This document shows positions 7,777 through 15,199 of a stretch of 41,868 bases of DNA, one piece after another. This stretch comes from a virus: IMG/VR virus record IMGVR_UViG_3300035099_000048, positions 1 to 41,868 of that record. One strand, given 5' to 3'. Each line of letters begins with the position of its first letter. Position 1 is the first letter of the stretch. The notes beneath the pieces were generated by a model. That model saw only the letters and a list, made by a program, of their open reading frames with translations. It made no database searches and had not been told where the DNA came from. The translations under genes and the position numbers were made by a program.

Positions 7777-8522
7777 TATTCCTTAATCTTGAAGCAACGC
7801 TTCATATACGTTACAGCGTCGTCTGGACCGATGTTCGCTATCAAGTCCACAACTGACAAATTAGGAATGAACTGCCCGTGCGGTTGAACGTGTTGTGGGT
7901 ACGGTTCAGGTATGAACTCGTACTCGACTACTTTAATCCCACGGCTGTCGAAGTCTTCGCGCTTCATATAATCCCACACGGACTTTCCAGTTATGTAGGC
8001 ATCGCACTTCAACACTTCGCACTGCATCGCAATCTTTTCGCTCGCGGTCTGATACATGCGCGGCGGAATAAGCTCGTTTCTGATCTTATCGTTTACCACA
8101 TACGTCGCTGAAAGACACGGCTGTTTAATGTTCATCGCTTTCTTGAAACAACCTAGCAGGCGCGTGAACAACAACAAAAATTCCTTGCCTCCCCAATCAT
8201 CCTCGGCGAGAATATCAAGCACTGGTTCGATGTATTGGAAAAACGGAGCCTTTTGATAGCAGTGCATCAATGTTTTTCGGTGCTTGTCAGCCCAATTTTC
8301 CCTTGCACAGCGCGTTTGGTAGAGCTTGGGTGGTGAAGTGCGGTCAACAGGCACAACGAGCATTATCTCGCCATTTGGACCTTTTACCCGGTTGCGATTC
8401 ATCCAGTCGTGCCGGACAAAATCAACATCGTCCGAGACAACAAAAAAATCCGACGCTACAATCTTGGCGAAATACTCAATCGCCGGAAGATAATGCGGTT
8501 GATGTCCGCTCATTATTTTCAT
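7776..8522 (-). CDS. WbqC-like family protein
   Basis: The start SGHQPHYLPAIEYFAKI, then SDFFVVSDDVDFVRHDWMNR and NRVKGPNGEIMLVVPV, closely follows the WbqC family pattern (QP-x-YLP, D-D-V-x-F, W-x-N-R-N-R-I, G..L-x-V-P-V). Members occur in O-antigen and other surface-sugar clusters; the biochemical role is not firmly known, with links to amino-sugar modification. At 248 residues the length is typical. ATG at 8522 is chosen over 8564 because an AAGGGG site precedes it. The ~110 bases upstream (8523-8631) hold only very short frames, one ending IAEQYVDSLKSALEA, which may be a remnant. Confidence 0.8.
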   Translation of the reverse strand: MKIMSGHQPHYLPAIEYFAKIVASDFFVVSDDVDFVRHDWMNRNRVKGPNGEIMLVVPVDRTSPPKLYQTRCARENWADKHRKTLMHCYQKAPFFQYIEPVLDILAEDDWGGKEFLLLFTRLLGCFKKAMNIKQPCLSATYVVNDKIRNELIPPRMYQTASEKIAMQCEVLKCDAYITGKSVWDYMKREDFDSRGIKVVEYEFIPEPYPQHVQPHGQFIPNLSVVDLIANIGPDDAVTYMKRCFKIKE

Positions 8523-8631
8523 TTGCCAACCCCTTTCGTTGTTGATCTTCTTCTTGGCGAACACTATGCTTCAAGCGCGGACTTGAGACTATCAACATAC
8601 TGCTCGGCAATCCTCTTTCAACTTATACTTT

Positions 8632-8934
8632 CTATCGAGATGGGATTCCATCTTTCTCTCCTTTGTGCTTATTCTCAAAGTGCATCCCGAAACAATCTAC
8701 CCCGCCGGGCGCAAAAGATAAAATCGCAATGCACCGGGCAAGCGCGTTGAATGCCTTTGCCGTCTCTCCCTTCTTGGCGCTCTTGAACATAATCAAATCG
8801 CCACGTTCGCACAGTTCCTTCGTAATTTCTGGAATCTGCTTCTGGATAGAATCCCACGGTTCGTCCTGAAACTGCATCGCCCATAAAGGCACGGCAGCGG
8901 ATAAGCTGGTCTTAAGCAACGACTCATTACTCAT
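8632..8934 (-). CDS. Hypothetical protein (100 aa)
   Basis: Not recognised. The product (MSNESLLKTSLSAAVPLWAM, then FQDEPWDSIQKQIPEITKEL) has an Ala-rich helix followed by LARCIAILSFAPGGVDCFGMHF near the C-terminus. Its start overlaps the end of the zinc-ribbon gene upstream. The chosen ATG at 8934 has weak ribosome-site support, consistent with translational coupling. An unrelated frame on the same strand at 8675-8884 is a shadow. Confidence 0.62.
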   Translation of the reverse strand: MSNESLLKTSLSAAVPLWAMQFQDEPWDSIQKQIPEITKELCERGDLIMFKSAKKGETAKAFNALARCIAILSFAPGGVDCFGMHFENKHKGEKDGIPSR

Positions 8935-9088
8935 TGTTACAATTGTTACAATCCTCTGCGGCATAACTAATGCAATCGTCGCATTTTTTACACACGTAAA
9001 TGCCGTCTATCGTAATTGTCTCACTAGGAAGATAAAGCTGAAAGCAAATGTTACAGCATACGCGCTCGTGTTCGACTAAGCCGTTCAT
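8927..9088 (-). CDS. Small zinc-ribbon protein (53 aa)
   Basis: The product starts MNGLVEHERVCCNICF and has paired cysteines C-x2-C at residues 12-15 and C-x2-C in VCKKCDDC near 34-40, with a further CNNC at the end, a treble-clef or ribbon-like zinc module. The ATG overlaps the aminotransferase stop (AAAATGA), which fixes the start. Function unknown; such small ribbons often act as protein- or nucleic-acid-binding adaptors. Confidence 0.62.
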   Translation of the reverse strand: MNGLVEHERVCCNICFQLYLPSETITIDGIYVCKKCDDCISYAAEDCNNCNNE

Positions 9089-10317
9089 TTTATAACTCGT
9101 GCAATTGATTGCATTACCCTCTCGATGTCCCTCTTCGGCATCTTGGGATAGAGCGGCAAGCAAAAATGCCGCGCCAACTCTATTACATCAAGACCGTAGC
9201 CAACGCCCTGCCTCTTGCCGACTCCAAAGCTCTTTTCGTCCGTCCGCGCTTCGCCGAGACGATGCAGGATGGAACATCTATACACCGAACCCTGCGTCGG
9301 AATACTTCCATCTTCAAACGCTGCCATAAGTTTTTTGGCCATACGAGCGGAACCTCTTTCGTCTCGAACCTTAACAATAAACTTGTACCCGTTCCACCCG
9401 GCTTCTGTCGCCAACTTGAATACGGAGAGATGCTTGTTCGCCCCAACGTTATCAATCAGTTCTTCGTAATAAGAAGCAACTTTCTTTCTGCTCTCAATCG
9501 CATATTCAAGATCATGGAGCGATGCCCTACCAACAATAGCATTCAACTCACTGAGGCGGGCGCTTACGCCATCAACAGGAAACGATAAGCGTTCCGAATG
9601 CCACGATGTCTTTCCGTTATCCCTAAAACGCTTGGCATCATCCGTCAGTTTGGAATGAGGAAAAACAAAAAACCCTCCCTCTCCGCACGTCAGTACCTTA
9701 GTCGCATACATCGACGCTGCCATACCGTCGGTGTTCCTTCCCGGAATCACAATATCGTCTACTCCGTACTTGGAACGAGCGCCAATGGAATGAGAGGCAT
9801 CCTCAAGAAACAAAATATTTGGATACTCTCTGCTTATGGTTAATCTGGCGGTCTCCATTGCGGGATTAACCCAGCCGCCGATATGCACCCACATAACCGC
9901 GTAAATTCCCCGGTGATTTGTTTTAAGCAATTCCAGCAGGGATGATAGGTCATAATGTAAAGAACTGTTAATAGGGCAAATGAGAGGCTTAAAACCAGCG
10001 CCCCAAACGGCTTGGAGCGTTGCCATGAAGGTATTATTAGGGACTACAATGTACTTCTGATACATCTTCGGCGGTTTTGCTATCTTCCACGTCTTAATCA
10101 TTATCTCAAGCGCCGATGTGCCGGAATTACAAACTCCTACTTGAAGCGGTTTTACTCCGAGCAAAGCGGCAAGCTCTTCCTCAAGAAGACGACCATGATC
10201 TCCCATCGTTATACTTCCCGAATCCAGCGCGGCGTTAATCCGCGCCTTCATAGTCTGCTCAGTGCTTTTTCGTAAGCACGGATAAACTCTATTCGTCCGC
10301 ATAGTCATCACCATCAT
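9085..10317 (-). CDS. DegT/DnrJ/EryC1-family PLP sugar aminotransferase
   Basis: About 410 residues with the family order of motifs: SGSITMGDHGRLLEEELAAL near the N-terminus, NSGTSALEIMIK (phosphate-binding turn), LEDASHSIGA (the Asp that contacts the PLP pyridine nitrogen), then SMYATKVLTCGEGGFF containing the Schiff-base lysine and the G-E-G-G turn. These enzymes transfer an amino group from glutamate to a keto nucleotide sugar. All key residues are present. The start is uncertain: ATG at 10317 follows CAGGAA, while 10347 lies deep in the upstream gene and 10302 is also possible. It probably supplies the amino sugar for this cluster. Confidence 0.85.
   Translation of the reverse strand: MMVMTMRTNRVYPCLRKSTEQTMKARINAALDSGSITMGDHGRLLEEELAALLGVKPLQVGVCNSGTSALEIMIKTWKIAKPPKMYQKYIVVPNNTFMATLQAVWGAGFKPLICPINSSLHYDLSSLLELLKTNHRGIYAVMWVHIGGWVNPAMETARLTISREYPNILFLEDASHSIGARSKYGVDDIVIPGRNTDGMAASMYATKVLTCGEGGFFVFPHSKLTDDAKRFRDNGKTSWHSERLSFPVDGVSARLSELNAIVGRASLHDLEYAIESRKKVASYYEELIDNVGANKHLSVFKLATEAGWNGYKFIVKVRDERGSARMAKKLMAAFEDGSIPTQGSVYRCSILHRLGEARTDEKSFGVGKRQGVGYGLDVIELARHFCLPLYPKMPKRDIERVMQSIARVIK
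9099..9114. repeat. Dispersed inverted repeat, copy 3
   Basis: GTGCAATTGATTGCAT, identical to the copy at 5853. It lies in the last codons of the aminotransferase gene, read as M-Q-S-I-A-R, just before the stop. Confidence 0.75.
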
Positions 10318-10894
10318 CGGATTCCTGCTCGTCTGATTCTCCAGCAAGAAACTCCATTACTTTCTGCCGCCACAACTCCCCTTTGGGCGTGGTACAGTCC
10401 GGTTGAATGATGCGGCCTACCCTCTGGAAAAACTCCTCTCCGCGTCTTTTAGAGCGCCCCCGCGCCGTGTGGCCGTCGAGTGCCCAATCTGGAGTCGGAA
10501 GGACATCGCTGTAATTGCCGGAATGAATAATGCTCCTGATCTTCATTCCTATCAACGTATCTAGGTCTGCGGCCTCCCTCGTCTTTTTGCATCTGCACAT
10601 TATCAGAACGATGTTGGCAACCATGTTCCCATCGTACTTCTTCTTGCCCTTCGATGTTACAAATTTCATTCCTTCGTAAATGCTGATGATTCGTGCCGTT
10701 ATGTCCGGCTCAACTGGTCCTATGTCTTCCGATGCTGTAACAAGTAAGCGCCGGAATAAATAATCGACATACCCGCTCTCTGCAATTTCTTTAGCGATGT
10801 AAACTGCGGTCTCTTCTTCGCCGCGCCGTATTGCCTTTTGAAGCATTGAAGCGGCCTCGTCAAGCGGACGCTTTAGAACAGTTAATAACTCCAT
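10289..10894 (-). CDS. Free-standing RarA/MgsA C-terminal-domain protein
   Basis: Residues 10-60 (PLDEAASMLQKAIRRGEEET, then LFRRLLVTASEDIG) match the C-terminal region of RarA/MgsA, where the AAA+ ATPase is followed by an A-L-Y-W-L-A helix and R-R-L-x-x-x-A-S-E-D-x-G before the tetramer domain. No Walker A or B is present, so only the oligomerisation part is encoded. RarA acts at stalled replication forks; a lone domain could bind a host or phage clamp-loader-type ATPase. ATG at 10894 is chosen for its AGGAGG; a GTG at 10972 would add 26 residues. First gene after the promoter at 10997. The acidic C-terminus ends SDEQESDDGDDYADE. Confidence 0.68.
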   Translation of the reverse strand: MELLTVLKRPLDEAASMLQKAIRRGEEETAVYIAKEIAESGYVDYLFRRLLVTASEDIGPVEPDITARIISIYEGMKFVTSKGKKKYDGNMVANIVLIMCRCKKTREAADLDTLIGMKIRSIIHSGNYSDVLPTPDWALDGHTARGRSKRRGEEFFQRVGRIIQPDCTTPKGELWRQKVMEFLAGESDEQESDDGDDYADE

Positions 10895-10954
10895 ATCTTC
10901 CTCCTGAAACAAGTCCAGTAGCTGAAAATGTTTATCGGCTTCTTTGTGATTGCC

Positions 10955-10980
10955 CTTTGCCACCTTTGCCACCTTTGCCT
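10955..10980. repeat. 9-base tandem repeat in leader of the RarA-C gene
   Basis: Nearly three copies of CTTTGCCAC (plus strand) between promoter and gene. If translated from the GTG at 10972 they give a V-A-K repeat; if the start is 10894 they lie in an untranslated leader. Confidence 0.7.
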
Positions 10981-10996
10981 TGCGCGTGATTATTTT

Positions 10997-11025
10997 ATTA
11001 TAGCATACATAAAGCCCGTTGTCAA
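10997..11025 (-). promoter_or_regulatory. Sigma70-type promoter P1
   Basis: TTGACA (11025-11020), 17-base spacer, TGC-TATAAT (10997-11002), so a consensus -35, a consensus -10 and an upstream TG. The start point should be near 10990. It drives the RarA-C gene and, with no other promoter of this type below it, probably the whole sugar cluster and left end. The -35 overlaps the 3' end of the gene at 11022. Confidence 0.9.
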
Positions 11026-11255
11026 TGGGGAATCACGCCATCTTGAAAGGCTTGCATGATGGAAAGCACGGTCGGATATATGGACTTTTCCGGCACTCCG
11101 ATCTGCTTCAACAACGCCATCGCCTCGTCTCTGTATATCTCCATCATCTTTTCTTTCTGCTTATCCGGCGGCAGGTTCGGCGTTTCCCTGACGATGCGTG
11201 TGTGGAGGCGCTTCTTGAACTCCGCAACTGCCAACCCTGCTTTATTAGACTTCAT
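11022..11255 (-). CDS. Hypothetical helical protein (77 aa)
   Basis: Not recognised. The product (MKSNKAGLAVAEFKKRLHTR, then EKMMEIYRDEAMALLKQIGV) is charged and predicted helical throughout, without cysteines or membrane segments. A strong AAGGAGTGAACG site precedes the ATG, and the ATG overlaps the stop of the 39-codon gene upstream. Its own 3' end carries the -35 of promoter P1, an economical arrangement seen several times in this window. Confidence 0.7.
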   Translation of the reverse strand: MKSNKAGLAVAEFKKRLHTRIVRETPNLPPDKQKEKMMEIYRDEAMALLKQIGVPEKSIYPTVLSIMQAFQDGVIPH

Positions 11256-11371
11256 CGTTCACTCCTTAAAAAGATTTTCAGAGTCCCCACCGCTACTCTG
11301 AACACCGGACTAACTACTGTGGGAGGAGGAGGAGCTAATTCCCGACCACGGTATCCGGTCCCAAGATACAT
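11252..11371 (-). CDS. Small proline-containing protein (39 aa)
   Basis: A 39-codon frame that fits exactly between the VWA gene (overlap TGATG at 11371) and the next gene (overlap ATGA at 11255). The product starts MYLGTGYRGRELAPPPPTVV and is short and basic. Perfect coupling at both ends argues that it is translated, even though nothing in the sequence suggests a function. The alternative is a spacer that happens to be open. Confidence 0.45.
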   Translation of the reverse strand: MYLGTGYRGRELAPPPPTVVSPVFRVAVGTLKIFLRSER

Positions 11372-13374
11372 CACGGCACTTCTTCTATGCCCGGAGACTT
11401 CTCGGTCTTCGAGAACTTTTTGGTTTGCGGAGCGATTAAAAATTGCTCTATTCTTTTGAGAACTTCTCCGGTCAAATCATCCGGTTTATGAATGACTACG
11501 CTCTTCGGATAAAAATTCTTGACGGCATTGGATTGAATGCCGATGCCGATTACTTCAACGCCGAGCGACTCAAGATGCTGAACTGATAAACGTAACTCGT
11601 TATTAATCTTGAAGTGTCCCATCGTCCCATCGTACACTGACGGCCAACCGTCACTGAACACCATCATAACTTTTCTTTCTTGCGGCATCGCTTCGAGTCT
11701 TTTTGCCGCGAACATCACACTCTCCGGGTCGCAATTGCATCCTTGCGAATCCAAAGCCATGATGTTATGACGCTTACTCCCGAACGGCTTTGCAATGAAA
11801 TGAATCAACTTTTCGTATAAGCGGGAAAAAGTTTTGGTCGCCGCCTCCCTCGCCTCATCGTTTTGAAGTGATTGATAATATGTTTCCCACGCATTAGCTA
11901 GAGCATTTTCGTGTGTCGCCGCGAACCCTATAACTTCATGCTCTATTCCAAACCCCTCAAGAGCAAGATGGAAAGCGAAAGCGGCGCGACGAGCACACTT
12001 AATCTTGTGTCCGCCCATCGAGCCGGAGCAATCTATTACGAGGGACACCGCAACGTTTCGTTTCTTTCCGTCAATCTTCTTTTTGAAAATCCTGTCGGAC
12101 GTGCCGGACGCCAACTTCCACAGCGCGTCTTGATCGAGGTAGTGTGCCGATTGAAGATTGCCCAACCACCGAGACTTTTCGTTGGCCACGAGGATTCTCT
12201 CAAGGCGATTAACGAGCCGTCTTGTTATCGGTTTGACTTCTTCCTTCATACTTGCTTCGCTTTCATAAAGCCGCCCATTATAGCCCACGGTCGTGGTCTT
12301 CCAAAGCTCTTCTACTTCGTCGAACTCCGTGCTGAAAGGAATATGCCGATCTTCAGCGAACTTCCGCATCTCATTCATGTAATGCTTCGCAATAACGCAA
12401 CGGGCAAGAGCGCCGCTGACATCCATACCTCCAAGAAAAGTTTCTGTTTCGCTGGCAGTCTGCTCTGTTAATGCAGTGGCGCCGGAATCTTCAGGTTGAA
12501 AATCGTCTTCTCCGTCGGAAAAATCATCGTCTTCATCATCATTGTCTTTCTCGTTGCCGGAAGAATTATCTTTCTCGTTGCCGGAAGAATCGTCTTTTTC
12601 TTGCTCGTCTCCATCTTGCTCGTCTTCGTCGTTTTCTTCCTGCTCTTTCTTCTCTTTGTTTTTGCCCTTGCCGTTGCCCTTGCCCGATGAAGGTTTGTCG
12701 TCTTGATCGTCTTCTCCATCACCGGACTCGTTTTTCTGAGAAGCAGAACCTTGCATCTCTTGGTTACTTTTCTGTTGCGGTGGTTGCGGTTGGTCGGGTG
12801 AGTCTTTCATCTTCCACCTTTTGACTACATCCTTCGCCATCTCGCGCGCCGCCTTGGTATCCGGCAAGTCCGGCATGAGCGGAATAAGGTCTTTAATCTT
12901 AGCGAGCATCTTCTGGACATCTTTGTCGTAATCGGTTACTTTGTTTCTTCCCAACGCCACACTGATTAGAGCGATAAGAGCGCGTGTATGGAGCGGCATC
13001 TTCTTTTCTTTCTCAAGATATTCTTTATCTTGCTCGATTCTTAATGCTTCGAGATTCTCCCCACCGCCAAGATACTTTCTGGCCACTATCGAATCAACTC
13101 TGATGTCTTCAATAGCGCCGGAAACCATATCTATCGCCCAATCTTTGGTCGCGCTCTTCTTGGCCTTTTCACCGAAAGTGGAATGAAGGAGATGGCCTAA
13201 AACCTCATGGTCCAGCCAACCTTGTAACATCCGCATAAACTCCGGCGACGGATCAGGAATGATGGGAAGCGATACGACTTTGCCGTCGGTTGCAGGCACC
13301 CCCCTGACAACACGCAATCCGTACTTGCCGGATAAAAGCCGCGCCGTCTTTTCTAATGGGTCTTTAAGCCGCAT
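11371..13374 (-). CDS. CobT-like von Willebrand A-domain protein (667 aa)
   Basis: Architecture as in CobT and related partners of MoxR ATPases. An N-terminal domain carries WLDHEVLGHLLHSTF near residue 55 (zincin-like His-Glu pattern). An extremely acidic, low-complexity linker spans about residues 205-300 with duplicated D-S-S-G-N-E-K blocks. The C-terminal VWA domain begins VSLVIDCSGSMGGHKIKC (MIDAS motif D-x-S-x-S) with later metal ligands in VMMVFSDGWPSVYD. In cobaltochelatase CobT works with the AAA+ CobS and the large CobN; other MoxR-VWA pairs remodel proteins or insert metals. No CobN is visible. It sits with a small gene (13364) and the MoxR/CobS-like ATPase (13808), so the three likely form one complex. 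Confidence 0.82.
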   Translation of the reverse strand: MRLKDPLEKTARLLSGKYGLRVVRGVPATDGKVVSLPIIPDPSPEFMRMLQGWLDHEVLGHLLHSTFGEKAKKSATKDWAIDMVSGAIEDIRVDSIVARKYLGGGENLEALRIEQDKEYLEKEKKMPLHTRALIALISVALGRNKVTDYDKDVQKMLAKIKDLIPLMPDLPDTKAAREMAKDVVKRWKMKDSPDQPQPPQQKSNQEMQGSASQKNESGDGEDDQDDKPSSGKGNGKGKNKEKKEQEENDEDEQDGDEQEKDDSSGNEKDNSSGNEKDNDDEDDDFSDGEDDFQPEDSGATALTEQTASETETFLGGMDVSGALARCVIAKHYMNEMRKFAEDRHIPFSTEFDEVEELWKTTTVGYNGRLYESEASMKEEVKPITRRLVNRLERILVANEKSRWLGNLQSAHYLDQDALWKLASGTSDRIFKKKIDGKKRNVAVSLVIDCSGSMGGHKIKCARRAAFAFHLALEGFGIEHEVIGFAATHENALANAWETYYQSLQNDEAREAATKTFSRLYEKLIHFIAKPFGSKRHNIMALDSQGCNCDPESVMFAAKRLEAMPQERKVMMVFSDGWPSVYDGTMGHFKINNELRLSVQHLESLGVEVIGIGIQSNAVKNFYPKSVVIHKPDDLTGEVLKRIEQFLIAPQTKKFSKTEKSPGIEEVP

Positions 13375-13789
13375 TGCGCTTCTCCTTCTTGTCTTTCTTC
13401 TTGATTTCCTTCAACTCATTCTTCGCTCTCAACACCAAATCTTTCGGGTCGAGATTGAAGAAAAACTCCAGCGGACGTTCTTCGTCCGGCACTGGCGCGG
13501 TCGGCGTATCGGATGTTATGGAAGCAAGAGCTTCTTTCTCCATGTCTTTCGCCACATCGGAAATGTTTTCTTCTACAATCTTCCACGTGCCATCCGCCTT
13601 CTTCTGGTTAATGACGGTTTTAGCAAGCTCCATCGCGCTCATCATTGTCTTGCGAACGCCCTTCGTATAGGACTTCTTTTCGCCGCTTGCGGAGGTTACG
13701 ATTGCCGATACTACGAACGTTTCGGTGTCGATGATAACTTCGTAATACTCCTCTTTCCTCTTGAATTTTATTAGGCTTGCGATTGCCAT
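13364..13789 (-). CDS. Hypothetical protein between the MoxR-like and VWA genes (141 aa)
   Basis: Not recognised. The N-terminal half looks like a beta sheet (LIKFKRKEEYYEVIIDTETF, VVSAIVTSASGEKKSY), followed by a helix and a very basic tail (KNELKEIKKKDKKEKRNAA). Preceded by AGGAGGAGCTAAA at good spacing. It overlaps the VWA gene start by 11 bases. Its constant company with the ATPase-VWA pair suggests an adaptor or substrate of that complex, but this is inference from position only. Confidence 0.68.
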   Translation of the reverse strand: MAIASLIKFKRKEEYYEVIIDTETFVVSAIVTSASGEKKSYTKGVRKTMMSAMELAKTVINQKKADGTWKIVEENISDVAKDMEKEALASITSDTPTAPVPDEERPLEFFFNLDPKDLVLRAKNELKEIKKKDKKEKRNAA

Positions 13790-13807
13790 TTTAGCTCCTC
13801 CTCTTTC

Positions 13808-14674
13808 TTACTCTTTGAAAGACCCGCCAATCCAGCGTTGCATTACGTTGGATATGACTTCTTTGTCTTCCGTCGAAATTTTATTGAGCACTGTAATGCG
13901 AGCAGATTCTTTCAGGTCGCACAACTTAACCGCCGCATTCGCCCACTGCAAACATCTGCGCGGGCTAAAAGTGGTATAAACCTGCTCTTGCTCGAAGCCC
14001 TTGCGGATTTCGTTGGCAATCTTCACAATCAAAACCGCCGTCGCTTTGCCCAACCGGGGAACCCGCCTAAGCAGGATGTTGGTTTCTACTATCATGTCCG
14101 GCCACGTGATATGAAGAACTGCGTCCCACCTATCGAGAAACGCTTCGTTCATTATCTTCGTGCCCTGATAGAGACCCCTCAATTCTGTTTGCCCGATAGA
14201 GTTGGCAGTGCCGAAAATCCTGAACCCTTCCGCCGGATATATCACCGACCCGTCCTTCTCTTGGAGAACCAACTTCCCGTCATCTTCAAGCAAGCTATGA
14301 AGCGATGCCAAGATTTCCGGTTCGGCGAAATCAACTTCATCCAAAATAAGATAAGCGCCGGATTCCATAGCACGGGGAACCAGTCCATCTACCCACACCG
14401 TCTGGCCACCTTTAACCGTCCATCTTCCAATAAGGTCTGGCACGGTGGTTTGCCCGTTAAGGTTTGCGCGAAAGCACTCAACCCCATTGCGAGCGGCAAT
14501 CTGCTCAATTGCGCTCGTCTTTCCTACCCCACAGTGCCCGACCAGCAACGTCTTCCATCCCGCCTCAATCGCTTCTTGCAACTGCGACATCCATGAATGG
14601 TCAACGTATTCTGGAATGAGCTTTGGAATGAGGTTTGTTTCTTTTTCTTTTGGCGCGTGGGTCGTTTCTTTCAT
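13808..14674 (-). CDS. MoxR/CobS-like AAA+ ATPase
   Basis: 288 residues with Walker A GHCGVGKTS at about residues 43-51, Walker B AYLILDEVDFAEPEIL at about 108-123 (L-D-E-V-D/N-x-A as in MoxR/CobS), sensor 1 in RIFGTANS, and an arginine-containing helix (LDRWDAVLHITWP) as in MoxR proteins. MoxR/CobS rings act with VWA partners to drive metal insertion or conformational change in a client. The gene directly precedes the VWA gene in the operon. First gene after promoter P2, with an AGGAGGAGCTAA ribosome site. Confidence 0.86.
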   Translation of the reverse strand: MKETTHAPKEKETNLIPKLIPEYVDHSWMSQLQEAIEAGWKTLLVGHCGVGKTSAIEQIAARNGVECFRANLNGQTTVPDLIGRWTVKGGQTVWVDGLVPRAMESGAYLILDEVDFAEPEILASLHSLLEDDGKLVLQEKDGSVIYPAEGFRIFGTANSIGQTELRGLYQGTKIMNEAFLDRWDAVLHITWPDMIVETNILLRRVPRLGKATAVLIVKIANEIRKGFEQEQVYTTFSPRRCLQWANAAVKLCDLKESARITVLNKISTEDKEVISNVMQRWIGGSFKE

Positions 14675-14728
14675 TTAGCTCCTCCTATTCTTCTTCTTTT
14701 GGCGCGGTATATTGCGCGTGATAATGAG

Positions 14729-14757
14729 ATTATAGCATATTTAATTACCGTTGTCAA
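14729..14757 (-). promoter_or_regulatory. Sigma70-type promoter P2
   Basis: TTGACA (14757-14752), 17-base spacer, ATGC-TATAAT (14729-14734). It drives the MoxR/CobS-like, small and VWA genes. The transcribed start CTCATTATCACGCGCA shares CACGCGCA at the same distance with P1. The -35 overlaps the 3' end of the EamA-type gene. Confidence 0.9.
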
Positions 14758-15199
14758 TAGGGGCAACGGAGTAAATCTTGAAAAAAACTAAAATAACCGC
14801 CAACGCCATGCAGATTGTGGCCAAACATAGCGTCCATGATAGGCGCTCTTTATTTATAATAGAGGATAGAAGCGCGGCCATGACCGGATACAATCCTGAA
14901 ATAATCAAAACTGGCATCAACGGTCCTCTATTGAGAGCGGCGGTGAAAGTCCATAGAGCGACTACGCCGGAAGCGCCAGCGAGAACTGCGTACAACCACC
15001 ACGTTATAGGATAGTTTACCTCGGAGCGCCCACCATTTACTATCACATAAATTCCGACGCACATTGACATGACGAACTGAACGCTGATGACGACCATTGA
15101 CGTGTAAAAGCCCCCAAACCCATCGGAGGCTTTATCCATCATCAGCGCCCACGTCGTCCAAAGTATCAACGTTACGCAAGCAAGCTGGATTGAACTCAT
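14741..15199 (-). CDS. Half-size EamA/DMT-type membrane protein (152 aa)
   Basis: Five hydrophobic segments (about residues 5-22, 31-54, 66-86, 97-113 and 122-141) and the EamA-like block GPLMPVLIISGLYPVMAALL followed by N-K-E-R-L-S. Full drug/metabolite transporters carry two such halves of about 140 residues; this gene has one, as in small multidrug and EmrE-like dimers or single-domain EamA proteins. The cargo is unknown; the sugar cluster downstream makes a sugar or lipid-linked cargo conceivable. It overlaps the stop of the upstream gene by four bases. Confidence 0.72.
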   Translation of the reverse strand: MSSIQLACVTLILWTTWALMMDKASDGFGGFYTSMVVISVQFVMSMCVGIYVIVNGGRSEVNYPITWWLYAVLAGASGVVALWTFTAALNRGPLMPVLIISGLYPVMAALLSSIINKERLSWTLCLATICMALAVILVFFKIYSVAPIDNGN

